This document shows, one piece after another, positions 1 to 8,015 of a stretch of DNA of 64,000 nucleotides (position 1 is its first letter; the number at the start of each line of letters is the position of its first letter). Below the pieces are notes generated by a model. It worked only from the letters and a program-made list of their open reading frames with translations. It searched no databases and had not been told where the DNA came from. The position numbers and the translations under genes are program-made. Source of the stretch: Kutzneria sp. CA-103260 (lineage in GTDB: Bacteria > Actinomycetota > Actinomycetes > Mycobacteriales > Pseudonocardiaceae); NCBI RefSeq assembly GCF_018263855.1, contig NZ_CP073318.1:9114001-9178000 (forward strand), given 5' to 3'.

Positions 1-123
1 CTCGCGCCACTGGCCGCGGGAGGCGAGCAGGCCCGCGAGCTTCTCGTGCAGGTTCACCAGTCCGCCGTCGGCCTGCTGGCCGTCCGGTTCCTCAGAGACG
101 TCGGGCTGTGATGACGCGGTCAC
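1..123 (-). CDS. Hypothetical protein, N-terminal part only (runs off the window)
   Basis: Only the first 41 codons lie in the window. The GTG at 121-123 is chosen because a GGAGG sits about 8 nt before it; an in-frame GTG at 130-132 overlaps that site. The residues start polar (many S, Q, E, D) and then turn helical (LVNLHEKLAGLLASRGQWRE). The helical part vaguely recalls the TPR-type N-terminus of some actinobacterial GGDEF proteins, but this is memory-based and weak. The gene lies last in a leftward run after dusB and a lipoprotein gene. No function can be assigned. Confidence 0.5.
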   Translation of the reverse strand, partial: MTASSQPDVSEEPDGQQADGGLVNLHEKLAGLLASRGQWRE

Positions 124-277
124 CGCGCTCACCTCCTCACGAAGGTGGTGTCGTCCCCGCGGCGGCGCGGCTTGAGATCCGACACCCTGGCCGGGCCTCA
201 TTTCCCTCTACTGGCTGACCGAGCCGTGGCCCAAAACGCTGACCCTGAGTAACACGGATGGGCGTATGTGAGTACCG

Positions 278-715
278 TCACTGGGCCGGACAGGGGGCGA
301 AGCTGTACGCCCGGCCACCGTCGACCACGACCCGCTGCGAGCCGATCTGCGTGCCCACCACCGAGTTGCCCTGACGGATGGTGAGCGTCACCGCCACCAC
401 ATAGACCTGTCCGCTGGGTCGTTTGTCCGAGCCCGGCGGCGACCATCCGGACTCCGCCCGCAGCGTGGGCAGCGCCGGCGTGATCGTGATCGTCACCCCG
501 TTCAGGTCGCACACCCGATCCGCGAACGCCGGCACCTGGGTCGCGGTCAGGAACTTCTGCTCCTGCTGCACGCCCTGCGCCGCCGCCGTGTCCAGCTCGT
601 TGAAGTACGCCGTCACCAGCCCCGGATCCGGCGACGGCTGGGCCGTGCCGGCCACCGAGCACCCCGTCAGCGCCAGGCAGCCGGTCAGTGCCAGGATCAG
701 CCTTCCGTCCGCCAC
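278..715 (-). CDS. Small secreted lipoprotein, unknown function
   Basis: 145 residues starting at a GTG. The N-terminus is a short lipoprotein signal peptide ending in LALTGC, with Cys19 as the likely lipidated residue; an earlier LTGC lies at 10-13. The mature part has two further cysteines, one central (VCDLNG) and one near the C-terminus (APCPAQ), which could form a disulfide, and a beta-rich C-terminal half. No family recognised. It is 37 bp downstream of dusB on the same strand, so probably co-transcribed. Anchoring to the outer face of the membrane is inferred from the lipobox. Confidence 0.75.
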   Translation of the reverse strand: MADGRLILALTGCLALTGCSVAGTAQPSPDPGLVTAYFNELDTAAAQGVQQEQKFLTATQVPAFADRVCDLNGVTITITPALPTLRAESGWSPPGSDKRPSGQVYVVAVTLTIRQGNSVVGTQIGSQRVVVDGGRAYSFAPCPAQ

Positions 716-752
716 CTCAGCCCGCCCCTTCCGGTGTCGCTTGCCGGCTTCG

Positions 753-1889
753 TCAGCCGCCCGAGTGCATCATCTCGGCGCCCGCCGGCACGCTCGCGTC
801 CTCCGGGTCGTCCAGCCAGCCCTCCGGCAGCACCACCTTCGCCGCCGAGCCCTGCCGACCCCTCGGCCCCTCCGCGTCCGCCGGGAACGGCACCTCGTGG
901 TCCAGCTGGCCGATCAGGTCGTCCAGCTCCTGCAGGCTCGACACCATCGCGAACCCCCGGCGCACCGTCGAGCCCACCGGGAAGCCGTGCAGGTACCAGG
1001 CCATGTGCTTGCGCAGGTCGCGCAGGCCCTTGTGCTCGTCGTAGTGGTCCGTCAACAGCTCCGCGTGGCGGCGCAGCACCTGGGCCACTTCACCCAGCGT
1101 CGGGCCCTTCGGCAGCGGCTCACCCCGGAACGCCGCCTGCAGCTCCCCGAACAGCCAGGGGCGGCCCAGGCAGCCCCGGCCCACCACCACCCCGTCGCAG
1201 CCCGTCGCCGCCACCATGTCCAGCGCGTCCTGGGCCTTGAAGATGTCGCCGTTGCCCAGCACCGGGATGGTCGTGACCGTCTCCTTCAGGCGGGCGATCG
1301 CCGACCAGTCCGCCTTGCCCGAGTACCGCTGCGAGGCCGTCCGGGCATGCAGCGCAACCGCTTGCGCCCCCTCCGCCTCCGCGATCCGGCCCGCGTCCAG
1401 GTACGTCAGGTTCTCGTCGTCGATGCCGATGCGGAACTTCACCGTCACCGGAATCCCCGCCGGCTCCGCCGCCCGCACCGCCGCCGCCACGATGTCCCCG
1501 AACAGCCGCCGCTTGTACGGCAGCGCCGCGCCCCCGCCCTTGCGTGTCACCTTCGGCACCGGACAGCCGAAGTTCATGTCCACGTGGTCGGCCAGATCCT
1601 CGTCCACGATCATCTGCACGGCCTTGCCCATGGTCACCGGATCCACCCCGTACAGCTGGAGCGAGCGGGGCTGCTCGTCCGGGTGGAAGGTGATCATGTG
1701 CATGGTGGTGGCGTCGCGCTCCACCAGCGCCCGGCTGGTGATCATCTCGCAGACGTACAGGCCCGCCCCGTACTGCCGGCACAGCTGCCGGAAGGCGGTG
1801 TTGGTGATCCCCGCCATCGGCGCGAGCACCACCGGCGGGTCGACCGTATGGGGTCCGATCCGCAGGGATGGAGTCGTCATGGCAGGCAC
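753..1889 (-). CDS. dusB: tRNA-dihydrouridine synthase (DusB type)
   Basis: 378 residues, full family length. FMN-dependent reduction of uridine to dihydrouridine in the tRNA D-loop is the family activity. The TIM-barrel N-terminus carries VLAPMAGITNTAFR. The active-site Cys is C109 in NFGCPVPKV, and the phosphate-binding end carries VVGRGCLGRPWLF. A C-terminal helical tRNA-binding region follows. The GTG start at 1889 has an AGG nearby; an ATG at 1880 is the alternative. It heads a leftward operon with the lipoprotein and the partial gene. A mutated copy of residues roughly 58-111 lies 1.5 kb away at 3347-3499. Confidence 0.95.
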   Translation of the reverse strand: MPAMTTPSLRIGPHTVDPPVVLAPMAGITNTAFRQLCRQYGAGLYVCEMITSRALVERDATTMHMITFHPDEQPRSLQLYGVDPVTMGKAVQMIVDEDLADHVDMNFGCPVPKVTRKGGGAALPYKRRLFGDIVAAAVRAAEPAGIPVTVKFRIGIDDENLTYLDAGRIAEAEGAQAVALHARTASQRYSGKADWSAIARLKETVTTIPVLGNGDIFKAQDALDMVAATGCDGVVVGRGCLGRPWLFGELQAAFRGEPLPKGPTLGEVAQVLRRHAELLTDHYDEHKGLRDLRKHMAWYLHGFPVGSTVRRGFAMVSSLQELDDLIGQLDHEVPFPADAEGPRGRQGSAAKVVLPEGWLDDPEDASVPAGAEMMHSGG

Positions 1890-1941
1890 GCACCTAGGTT
1901 AACCGGCGACACGCGTCACCTCGGTGCGGCGACCGGCTGCT

Positions 1942-2033
1942 CGGCAGATCCACGACGCAATCTTCGGCAGATCCACGATGCCAATTTCGGCAGATCCACG
2001 ACGCTACCTTCGGCAGATCCACGACACACCGGT
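1942..2033. repeat. Four tandem 23 bp direct repeats upstream of the DUF4143 ATPase
   Basis: Four copies begin at 1942, 1965, 1988 and 2011, exactly 23 bp apart. Each starts with the identical 14-mer CGGCAGATCCACGA, followed by a 9 bp variable part. The last copy ends on the first base of a TATCAT that fits a -10 box (2033-2038), only 3 nt before the GTG start of the ATPase. Copies 3-4 therefore cover the -35 region. This layout is what an autoregulatory operator or iteron array would look like. The function is inferred. Confidence 0.85.
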
Positions 2034-2041
2034 ATCATCGG

Positions 2042-3292
2042 GTGGTGCCCGGAACTCGCGAGTACCTACCACGTCGAGCCGCTGACCTGGTCGAGGAGGC
2101 GCTCGCGGACACGCGTGTCGTCATCATCAACGGAGCACGTCAGACGGGCAAGAGCACGCTTGCCGAGTTGTGCCTGCGTGGCCGTCCGGACAGTGTGCGG
2201 CGATATTTGGACGATCCTCGGACCAGGGCCTCGGCCGTCGCCGATCCGGTGGCGTTTCTGGACTCCTGCGGCACGATGCTCATCGATGAGGTCCAGCGTG
2301 TTCCCGAGCTGTGGTTGACGATCAAGCACATCGTTGACCGCGACCCTCGCCCAGGGCGATTCCTGCTGACCGGTTCGGCGCGTCTGCTCGGCTTGAGCGA
2401 ACTCCCCGATGCCCTACCCGGACGTTCGGAGACGATCGAACTCTTCCCGCTTTCGCAGGGTGAGATCAACGACGAGCCCGACGGTTTTGTCGATGCCGCG
2501 TTCACCCATGGCACGCGACTTCAGGCAAAGCCCTCGGAACTGCGTCGTCGCGACTATCTGACTCTCGTGTCCTGCGGCGGGTATCCCGAAGCTGTTCGTC
2601 GTACGTCCCCCCGGCGGCGTACCCAGTTCTTCAGGTCGTACCTCGATGACATCATGAGTCGGGATGTCCATCAGGTTGCGGACATCCAGCGTGTCTCCGA
2701 CATGCGGCGCCTCATCGGAACGCTGGCCGCGCAGTCCGGCGGACTGCTCAACTACAACCGCCTGGCATCGGACTTGGCGCTTCCCGCGTCGACTGTCCGT
2801 GACTACGTGGGACTCCTCGAACTGATCTATCTGATCCGGTTGATTCCGGCATGGGCGCCCAACGCGACAGCTCGGGCCGTCGCCACACCGAAACTGGTGT
2901 TCAACGATGTCGGCCTGGCTGCCCACCTGGTCTCCGGAGTCACCAACGACGCCACAACAGGCGGACTCGTCGAGACGTTCGTCATGGGCGAACTCGCGCG
3001 TCAGATCACCTGGAGCCAGACGATGCCCCGCCTGTACCACTATCGGGACCGCGATGGCTACGAGGTCGACGCGGTGCTGGAGGACAACGCGGGGCGGGTG
3101 ATCGCCATCGAGGTCAAGGCCGCTGAGACCGTTCGCACCGACGACTTTCGCTCCCTTCGACTTCTCCAGCGACGTCTCGGCGACCGCTTCCGTGCTGGCT
3201 TTGTCCTCTACTGCGGAGACCAACAACTCCCCTTCGGTGAGAACCTCGCCTGCCTCCCGATCAGTGCGCTGTGGACCGCGTCGGACGAGTGA
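2042..3292 (+). CDS. AAA ATPase with C-terminal DUF4143 nuclease-like domain
   Basis: 416 residues. Walker A is GARQTGKST at 31-39 and Walker B TMLIDEVQR follows near 78-86. The middle contains a winged-helix-like part. The C-terminal DUF4143 segment has YEVDAVLEDNAGRVIAIEVK, the D...E-x-K pattern of PD-(D/E)XK nuclease-like folds. Proteins of this family are common in accessory regions; their role is poorly defined, with toxin or defence roles suspected. Start: GTG at 2042, or the adjacent GTG at 2045. The -10-like TATCAT at 2033-2038 leaves almost no leader and there is no Shine-Dalgarno, so translation may be leaderless. GC3 is lower than in neighbouring genes, consistent with acquisition. 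Confidence 0.9.
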   Translation: MVPGTREYLPRRAADLVEEALADTRVVIINGARQTGKSTLAELCLRGRPDSVRRYLDDPRTRASAVADPVAFLDSCGTMLIDEVQRVPELWLTIKHIVDRDPRPGRFLLTGSARLLGLSELPDALPGRSETIELFPLSQGEINDEPDGFVDAAFTHGTRLQAKPSELRRRDYLTLVSCGGYPEAVRRTSPRRRTQFFRSYLDDIMSRDVHQVADIQRVSDMRRLIGTLAAQSGGLLNYNRLASDLALPASTVRDYVGLLELIYLIRLIPAWAPNATARAVATPKLVFNDVGLAAHLVSGVTNDATTGGLVETFVMGELARQITWSQTMPRLYHYRDRDGYEVDAVLEDNAGRVIAIEVKAAETVRTDDFRSLRLLQRRLGDRFRAGFVLYCGDQQLPFGENLACLPISALWTASDE

Positions 3293-3346
3293 GTCGGCTC
3301 AGCTGCTCACGAGTTGACCCGCTGGAGCGTGAGTTGCCAGCGGGTT

Positions 3347-3499
3347 GACTTCGGGCAGCCGAAGTTCATGTCGATGTCCACGATCATCTGCACGGCCTTG
3401 CCCATGGTCACCGGATCCACTCCGTACAGCTACTGCGACCTGGACCGCTCGTCCGGGTGGAACGTGATCATGTGCATGGTGGTCGCGTCCCGCAGGGGT
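3347..3499 (-). pseudogene. Decayed internal fragment of dusB
   Basis: Reading leftward, this stretch encodes RDATTMHMITFHPDE, then an in-frame TAG where dusB has a Gln codon, then LYGVDPVTMGKAVQMIVD, then DMNFGCP. Compared with the intact dusB, about 6 codons (EDLADHV region) are lost and a stop has appeared. DNA similarity to the intact copy is very high and ends abruptly on both sides. It has no start, no C-terminal part and cannot make a functional enzyme. It lies on the far side of the DUF4143 ATPase in the same orientation as dusB. Confidence 0.9.
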
Positions 3500-3611
3500 C
3501 TTGAGACCCTGTTCCGGGCAGTGGCCTGCCTCGACGTATATCCCGTCAGCGACTGGCAGTGGCCACCTGACCGCGATCGGCCCCCGGAACGGCGCAGGCG
3601 GGTGTAAGGAC

Positions 3612-3833
3612 ATGGTCGACGCCATCGAGCGGCTGTCCGGCTGGTCATTGGTCGCCGCTATCGGTGTTTTGTTGTTCGGGGTCCACATGCTGGTGCGCTT
3701 GGTGATCTCCAAGCGGCCGCCGCGGCAGGGTGATGACGTAATCATCCGAGTACTGCCGCCCCGCATCGAGATCCGGTACCGCGGCCCCGATCAGGATGAG
3801 GCTGAGTCAGCGAAGTCGGTGAGTACTTCGTAG
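3612..3833 (+). CDS. Small single-pass membrane protein, unknown
   Basis: 73 residues from the ATG at 3612. One hydrophobic helix, about residues 8-29 (LSGWSLVAAIGVLLFGVHML...), is followed by a basic stretch (ISKRPPRQ) and an acidic C-terminal tail. The positive-inside rule would place the tail in the cytoplasm. The ribosome site is poor (AGGA is too close to the start), so the start is uncertain. Its 3' end overlaps the convergent macro-domain gene by 43 bp. No family recognised. Confidence 0.5.
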   Translation: MVDAIERLSGWSLVAAIGVLLFGVHMLVRLVISKRPPRQGDDVIIRVLPPRIEIRYRGPDQDEAESAKSVSTS

Positions 3834-4303
3834 GTCTCCTCGTCGAAGGCGACCAGGCGGATGAGGTCGACCTTGGTCGGGGTGGCGGAGAGGGTGGCGC
3901 GGGCGATGCGGGCGGCGGGGCGGGCGGGGTAGCCGTAGAGGCCGGTGGCGATGGCGGGGAAGGCGATGCTGCGCACGCCGAGGGAGTCGGCTACTTCGAG
4001 GGAGCGGCGGTAGCAGGAGGCGAGGATGTCGGCTTCGCCGTAGGCGCCGCCGTCCCAGACGGGGCCGACGGTGTGGATGACGTGTCGGACGGGCGGGTCG
4101 AGGTCGAAGGCCGGGGTGGCCATGGCGTCGCCGGGGTCGCAAGGGCCGATGGCGCCGCCGGCGGCGGCTAGGCGCGGACCGGCGGCGCGGTGGATGGCGC
4201 CGTCGACGCCACCGCCGCCGAGCAGCGACTCGTTGGCGGCGGTGACGATGGCGTCGACACGTTCCTGGGTGATGTCCCCGAGCACAACCTCGATCACGGC
4301 CAT
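3791..4303 (-). CDS. Macro domain protein (ADP-ribose/O-acetyl-ADP-ribose hydrolase type)
   Basis: 170 residues, essentially one macro domain. The start is the ATG at 4303 (MAVIEVVLGDIT), the usual beginning of the family; the frame stays open to 4330. Conserved signatures are VLGDITQERVDAIVTAANESLLGGGGVDGAI (diphosphate loop and catalytic Asn/Gly/Asp region), HTVGPVWDGG and AFPAIATGLYGYP. Family members bind ADP-ribose and remove it from proteins, or deacetylate O-acetyl-ADP-ribose. It stands alone between two unrelated genes. A predicted ADP-ribosyltransferase toxin lies 30 kb away, but no link is shown. Confidence 0.93.
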   Translation of the reverse strand: MAVIEVVLGDITQERVDAIVTAANESLLGGGGVDGAIHRAAGPRLAAAGGAIGPCDPGDAMATPAFDLDPPVRHVIHTVGPVWDGGAYGEADILASCYRRSLEVADSLGVRSIAFPAIATGLYGYPARPAARIARATLSATPTKVDLIRLVAFDEETYEVLTDFADSASS

Positions 4304-4582
4304 GACCGAATCTTGGTGGCAGCGGGGCAACCCTGGCAGCGGCTACGCCGAGGGCGGAACCTTGCCGGCGAAAAGGATCAGCGCTTCGCGAGGAGGGACA
4401 GCCCGCGGCCTCACGCTGTGCAGCTCAATATGGCCACGGCCTCGTCAACGGTAAACAGCCCCCACCCGATCCCTGGGGTGGCGTCCCAGGCCCATCCTAT
4501 CGCCGCTCGCGGCACGTGGATCTTGGCGGCGGTGTTGCTGTGGACAGACGGCATGGCCAGGCGGGGGCTGTGGACAGAGGCG

Positions 4583-5920
4583 TCAGCCGAGGTCGCGGGA
4601 CAGGAGGTCCTCTTCGGTTTCGCGGCGGACCAGCAGGCGGGCGACGCCGTCGTGGACGGAGACGACGGGTGGGCGGCCGACCATGTTGTAGTTGGAGGCG
4701 AGGGAGTGGTGGTAGGCGCCGGTGCACGGCACGGCGAGGAGGTCGCCGGCGCGGAGGTCGGAAGGCAGCACGACGTCCTCGGCCAGGACGTCGCCGGCTT
4801 CGCAGTGGCGGCCGACGACGGTGACGGGATGGCCGGTGGGAGAGAAGCGGCGGCCGACGGGGCGGACGGAGTAGCGGGCGCCGTAGAGGGAAGGCCGGGG
4901 GTTGTCGCTCATGCCGCCATCGACGGCGACGAAGGTGCGAGAGACGCCGTGCTTGACGGTGACGACCCGGTAGAGGGTGACGCCGGCGGAGCCGACGATG
5001 GCCCGGCCGGGCTCGATGGTGAGGCGGGGCAAGGGAAGTCGGTGTGAGGAGCACTCGAAGTTGACGGCGCGGAGGATGCGGTCGGCGTAGCCCTGGAGGT
5101 CGAAGGAGGAGTCGCCGCACCGGTACGGCACGGCGTGGCCACCGCCGAGGTCGAGCTGCGAGAGGGTGAGCCCGAAGCGAGAGTGCACGGCGGCCATGAG
5201 TCCGACCATGAGCCGGGCGGCCTCCTCGAAGGAAGCGACCCGCGAAACCTGGGAGCCGATGTGGCAGTGCAGCCCGACGAGCCGGAGGCTGGGCTGGGCC
5301 AGCACGCGGGCGACGGCCTCCAGGGCGGCGCCGGAACGCAGCGAGAAGCCGAACTTCTGGTCCTCGACGCCGGTGGCGATGGCCTTGTGGGTGTGCCCGT
5401 CGACGCCGGGGGTGACACGGACGAGGACGTTCTGGGGATAGCGGGCCAGGGCGCCGAGCTGCTCGATCTCGTCGAGGGAGTCGACGACGATCCGGTCGAC
5501 GCCGTAGGCGATGGCGGCCTTGAGGTCCTCGGGGGTCTTCACGTTGCCATGGAAGAGGATACGGGAAGCGGGGAAGTCGACGGAGCGGGCGACGGCGAGT
5601 TCGCCGGCCGAGCAGACGTCGAGCGAGAGGCCCTCCTCGGCGATCCAGCGCAGCACGCCGCGGCTGGTCATCGACTTGCCGGCGTACGCGATCTCGACGT
5701 CGGGCAGCGCGGACCGGTACTCGCGGCAGTGCTGCCGGACGGTCAGCTCGTCGAGCAGGTAGGCCGGGGTGCCGAAACGGGCGGCCAGCTGGGTGAGCGG
5801 CACCCCGCCGAGCAGCAGGTCCCCGTCGGTGCCGTGGCACACGGACCGCGGCCAGATCCCGGGTTCCAGCTGCCCGCGCAGCGACTCACCCAGCGTGGGT
5901 ATCAGCTCGGCGAGGGTCAT
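4583..5920 (-). CDS. lysA: PLP-dependent diaminopimelate decarboxylase family protein
   Basis: 445 residues from the ATG at 5920, which has GGGAGG 5 nt upstream; the frame is open further upstream. Fold-type III PLP decarboxylase: PLP-lysine K82 in AYAGKSMTSRG, a glycine loop LDLGGGHAVPY, EPGRAIVG, and the late Cys and Tyr motifs CEAGDVLAEDV and CTGAYHHSLASNYN. These fit meso-diaminopimelate decarboxylase, the last lysine step. The glycine loop differs from the common GGGLG form and no lysine genes are adjacent, so a paralogue acting on another amino acid is possible. It is divergent from the padR gene across 193 bp. Confidence 0.8.
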   Translation of the reverse strand: MTLAELIPTLGESLRGQLEPGIWPRSVCHGTDGDLLLGGVPLTQLAARFGTPAYLLDELTVRQHCREYRSALPDVEIAYAGKSMTSRGVLRWIAEEGLSLDVCSAGELAVARSVDFPASRILFHGNVKTPEDLKAAIAYGVDRIVVDSLDEIEQLGALARYPQNVLVRVTPGVDGHTHKAIATGVEDQKFGFSLRSGAALEAVARVLAQPSLRLVGLHCHIGSQVSRVASFEEAARLMVGLMAAVHSRFGLTLSQLDLGGGHAVPYRCGDSSFDLQGYADRILRAVNFECSSHRLPLPRLTIEPGRAIVGSAGVTLYRVVTVKHGVSRTFVAVDGGMSDNPRPSLYGARYSVRPVGRRFSPTGHPVTVVGRHCEAGDVLAEDVVLPSDLRAGDLLAVPCTGAYHHSLASNYNMVGRPPVVSVHDGVARLLVRRETEEDLLSRDLG

Positions 5921-6060
5921 CGTGTCCTCCCACGTGATCGGTCCGTCGACTCCAAGAACACTCCCGAAACCGCAGGTGGGCAGGGTTGTGTACGCGGTCA
6001 TGACGGCCCGGGCGGCCACGTTGTCGCGATGGTGACGCCCGGGTGGCCCCGAGCACATAG

Positions 6061-6089
6061 TTGACACTGACTAGTCAGACATGGATAGT
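6061..6089 (+). promoter_or_regulatory. padR promoter with a palindromic operator in the spacer
   Basis: TTGACA at 6061-6066 and GATAGT at 6084-6089 are spaced 17 bp apart, a good sigma-70-type promoter. Inside the spacer lies a perfect 12 bp palindrome, CTGACTAGTCAG (6067-6078), extended on each side by ACA. A repressor bound here would block RNA polymerase directly. The simplest reading is autoregulation by the PadR protein encoded just downstream, controlling the padR-monooxygenase operon. Confidence 0.7.
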
Positions 6090-6113
6090 TAGAACTGACC
6101 AATTGGAGTGACG

Positions 6114-6707
6114 GTGAAACGACGCAAGGTGTCCAACCCGCTGGCGCTGGCCGTGCTGGCGGAGTTGTTCGCGGAGCCCATGCATCCCTACGAGATGGGA
6201 CGGCGGCTCAAGGAACACGGCAAGGACCGGGACATCAAGTACAACCGAGGCTCGCTCTACATGGTTGTGGAGCAGCTGACCAAGGCGGGTTTCATCGCCG
6301 AGCACGAGACGGTCCGCGACACCCAGCGCCCGGAGCGCACGATCTACGCGATCACCGACGCCGGGCGGACCGAGCTGTACGACTGGATGCGCGAGCTGGT
6401 GGCGACGCCGGTGCACGAGTACCCCAGCTTCGGGGTGGCGCTGTCGCTGCTGGTCGTGCTGCCGCCGGAGGAGACGGTCCAGCTCCTCGGACGACGGCTG
6501 GAAGCGCTGACGGCCGAGGTCGCCGAGATCGGCGACACCATCCGGCAGAACACCGAGCAGGGCCTGGACTGGTGGTTCCTGATCGAGGAGGAGTACCGCC
6601 TCGCGATGCGCGAGGCGGAGCGCGGCTACGTCGCGAGCCTGGCCGAACGGCTGGCCGGCCCCGACTACCACCGCATGTGGCACGAATTCTTCAGGGGGAG
6701 AACATGA
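6114..6707 (+). CDS. PadR family transcriptional regulator
   Basis: 197 residues. The start is taken as the GTG at 6114 because GGAG lies 5 nt before it; GTG at 6108 overlaps that site. The N-terminal winged helix has the PadR signature MHPYEMGRRLKEHG ... YNRGSLYMVVEQLTKAGFI. The C-terminal helical part (about 100-195) fits PadR dimerisation (Vir_act_alpha_C type). Family members are small-molecule-responsive repressors. Its stop overlaps the ATG of the monooxygenase by 4 bp (ATGA), so the two are co-translated, and it probably controls its own operon. Confidence 0.92.
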   Translation: MKRRKVSNPLALAVLAELFAEPMHPYEMGRRLKEHGKDRDIKYNRGSLYMVVEQLTKAGFIAEHETVRDTQRPERTIYAITDAGRTELYDWMRELVATPVHEYPSFGVALSLLVVLPPEETVQLLGRRLEALTAEVAEIGDTIRQNTEQGLDWWFLIEEEYRLAMREAERGYVASLAERLAGPDYHRMWHEFFRGRT

Positions 6708-7888
6708 AAGCACTGATCATCGGGAGCGGCGTCACCGGACCGGTGACGGCCCTGGCGCTGCGCAAGGCCGGCATCGAGTCGGAGGTCTTCGAGGCGTACC
6801 AGACGAGTCCGGACGACGTCGGCGGCTGGTTGATGATCGCGCCGAACGGCGTCAACGCGCTGGGCGTGGTCGGCCTGGCCGAGCCGGTGCGCGGCATCGG
6901 CCGGCCCAACCGCCGCATGGTGATGACCGACGGCCGCGGCAAGCGGTTCGCCGCCATCGACGAGCTCGACGACAACAACCCGAGTCAGCTGGTGTTGCGG
7001 CCGGACCTCTACCGGGTGCTGGCCGGGCGCGCGGCGGCGGCCGGCATCAAGATCCACCACGGCCGGCGGCTGGTCGACGCCACCGAGACCGCGGACGGCG
7101 TCACCGCGCACTTCGCCGATGGCAGCAGCGTCACCGGCGACATCCTGATCGGCGCGGACGGCGTCCACTCGGCGGTCCGCAAGCTGATCGACCCGAACGC
7201 GCCGGCCCCGCGCTACACCGGACTGCTGGGCTTCGGCGGGCAGGTGCCGGGCAACGACCTCGGCCTTGGCCGGGACGAGTTCTACTTCGCCCAGGGTAAG
7301 CGAGGTTTCCTCGGCTACAGCCTCACCGAGGACGGCGACACCGGCTGGTTCACCAACGTGCCCAGCGCGGAGCCGATCGCCGGGCCCGAGGCGCGCCGCA
7401 TCGGGGCGGCGGAGTGGCTGCGCCGCATGCGTGAGCTCTACGGCGACGACCACCCGGCCCGCGAGATCCTGGCCGCGGCCACGCCGGACACCATGTTGGT
7501 GTTGGGGGCGATGCACATCATGCCCAGCGCGCCCCGCTGGCACACCGACCGCATGGTGATCGTCGGTGACGCCGCGCACGTGCCGTCCAACAGCACCGGG
7601 CAGGGCGCGTCGATGTCCATCGAGAGCGCGGTCGAGCTGGCCCGCTGCCTGCGCGATCTGCCGGTGCCGCAAGCGTTCGCGGTGTTCGAGAAGCTGCGCC
7701 GGCCGCGGGTGGAGAAGGTCGCCGAGTACGGCGAGCGCAACAACCAGGACAAGGTGAACGGCCGCATCAGCCAGGCGGTCACCAGTGTGCTGGCACCGGT
7801 CGCGATGAAGCTGTTCATGAAGCCGGAGAAGATGTTCGGCTGGCTGCACCGCTACGAGATCGACTGGGACGCCGAAGTCATCGCCTAG
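6704..7888 (+). CDS. FAD-dependent monooxygenase (group A flavin hydroxylase)
   Basis: 394 residues. Rossmann GxGxxG at 7-12 (IIGSGVTGP), DG motif GADGVHSAVR, and the GD motif VIVGDAAHVPSNSTGQGASMSIESA: the three FAD/NAD(P)H signatures of p-hydroxybenzoate hydroxylase-like enzymes (FAD_binding_3). Such enzymes hydroxylate aromatic or polyketide substrates or inactivate antibiotics such as tetracyclines and rifamycins. The start ATG at 6704 overlaps the padR stop, with AGGGGGAG just upstream. Pairing with PadR suggests induction by its substrate. The substrate cannot be read from sequence. Confidence 0.92.
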   Translation: MKALIIGSGVTGPVTALALRKAGIESEVFEAYQTSPDDVGGWLMIAPNGVNALGVVGLAEPVRGIGRPNRRMVMTDGRGKRFAAIDELDDNNPSQLVLRPDLYRVLAGRAAAAGIKIHHGRRLVDATETADGVTAHFADGSSVTGDILIGADGVHSAVRKLIDPNAPAPRYTGLLGFGGQVPGNDLGLGRDEFYFAQGKRGFLGYSLTEDGDTGWFTNVPSAEPIAGPEARRIGAAEWLRRMRELYGDDHPAREILAAATPDTMLVLGAMHIMPSAPRWHTDRMVIVGDAAHVPSNSTGQGASMSIESAVELARCLRDLPVPQAFAVFEKLRRPRVEKVAEYGERNNQDKVNGRISQAVTSVLAPVAMKLFMKPEKMFGWLHRYEIDWDAEVIA

Positions 7889-8015
7889 ACCAGGCCTCCC
7901 GAACCGAGCCTCCCGAACCGCGGCCTGAGCCGGTGTCCGAATCCGCGGCGCCGAATCGGAACACACCAATCGTCTTCAGGGCGTGACCACGCGCGCCCAC
8001 CGGAAGGAATCCACC

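Noticed and set aside
1942..2033. The 23 bp repeats as a CRISPR array
   Set aside because: Identical part is only 14 bp with 9 bp between copies; spacers are far too short and no cas gene is near.
423..2318. 631-codon open frame opposite dusB running into the ATPase
   Set aside because: Histidine/arginine-rich shadow that crosses two real genes and the 23 bp repeats.
3791..4303. Macro-domain protein as antidote of the ADP-ribosyltransferase toxin
   Set aside because: It could remove ADP-ribose in principle, but it is 30 kb away from the toxin, on the other strand and with no shared regulation visible.
4304..4582. Possible gene between the macro-domain and lysA genes
   Set aside because: 279 bp with short frames of poor codon use and no ribosome site; I see nothing to annotate.
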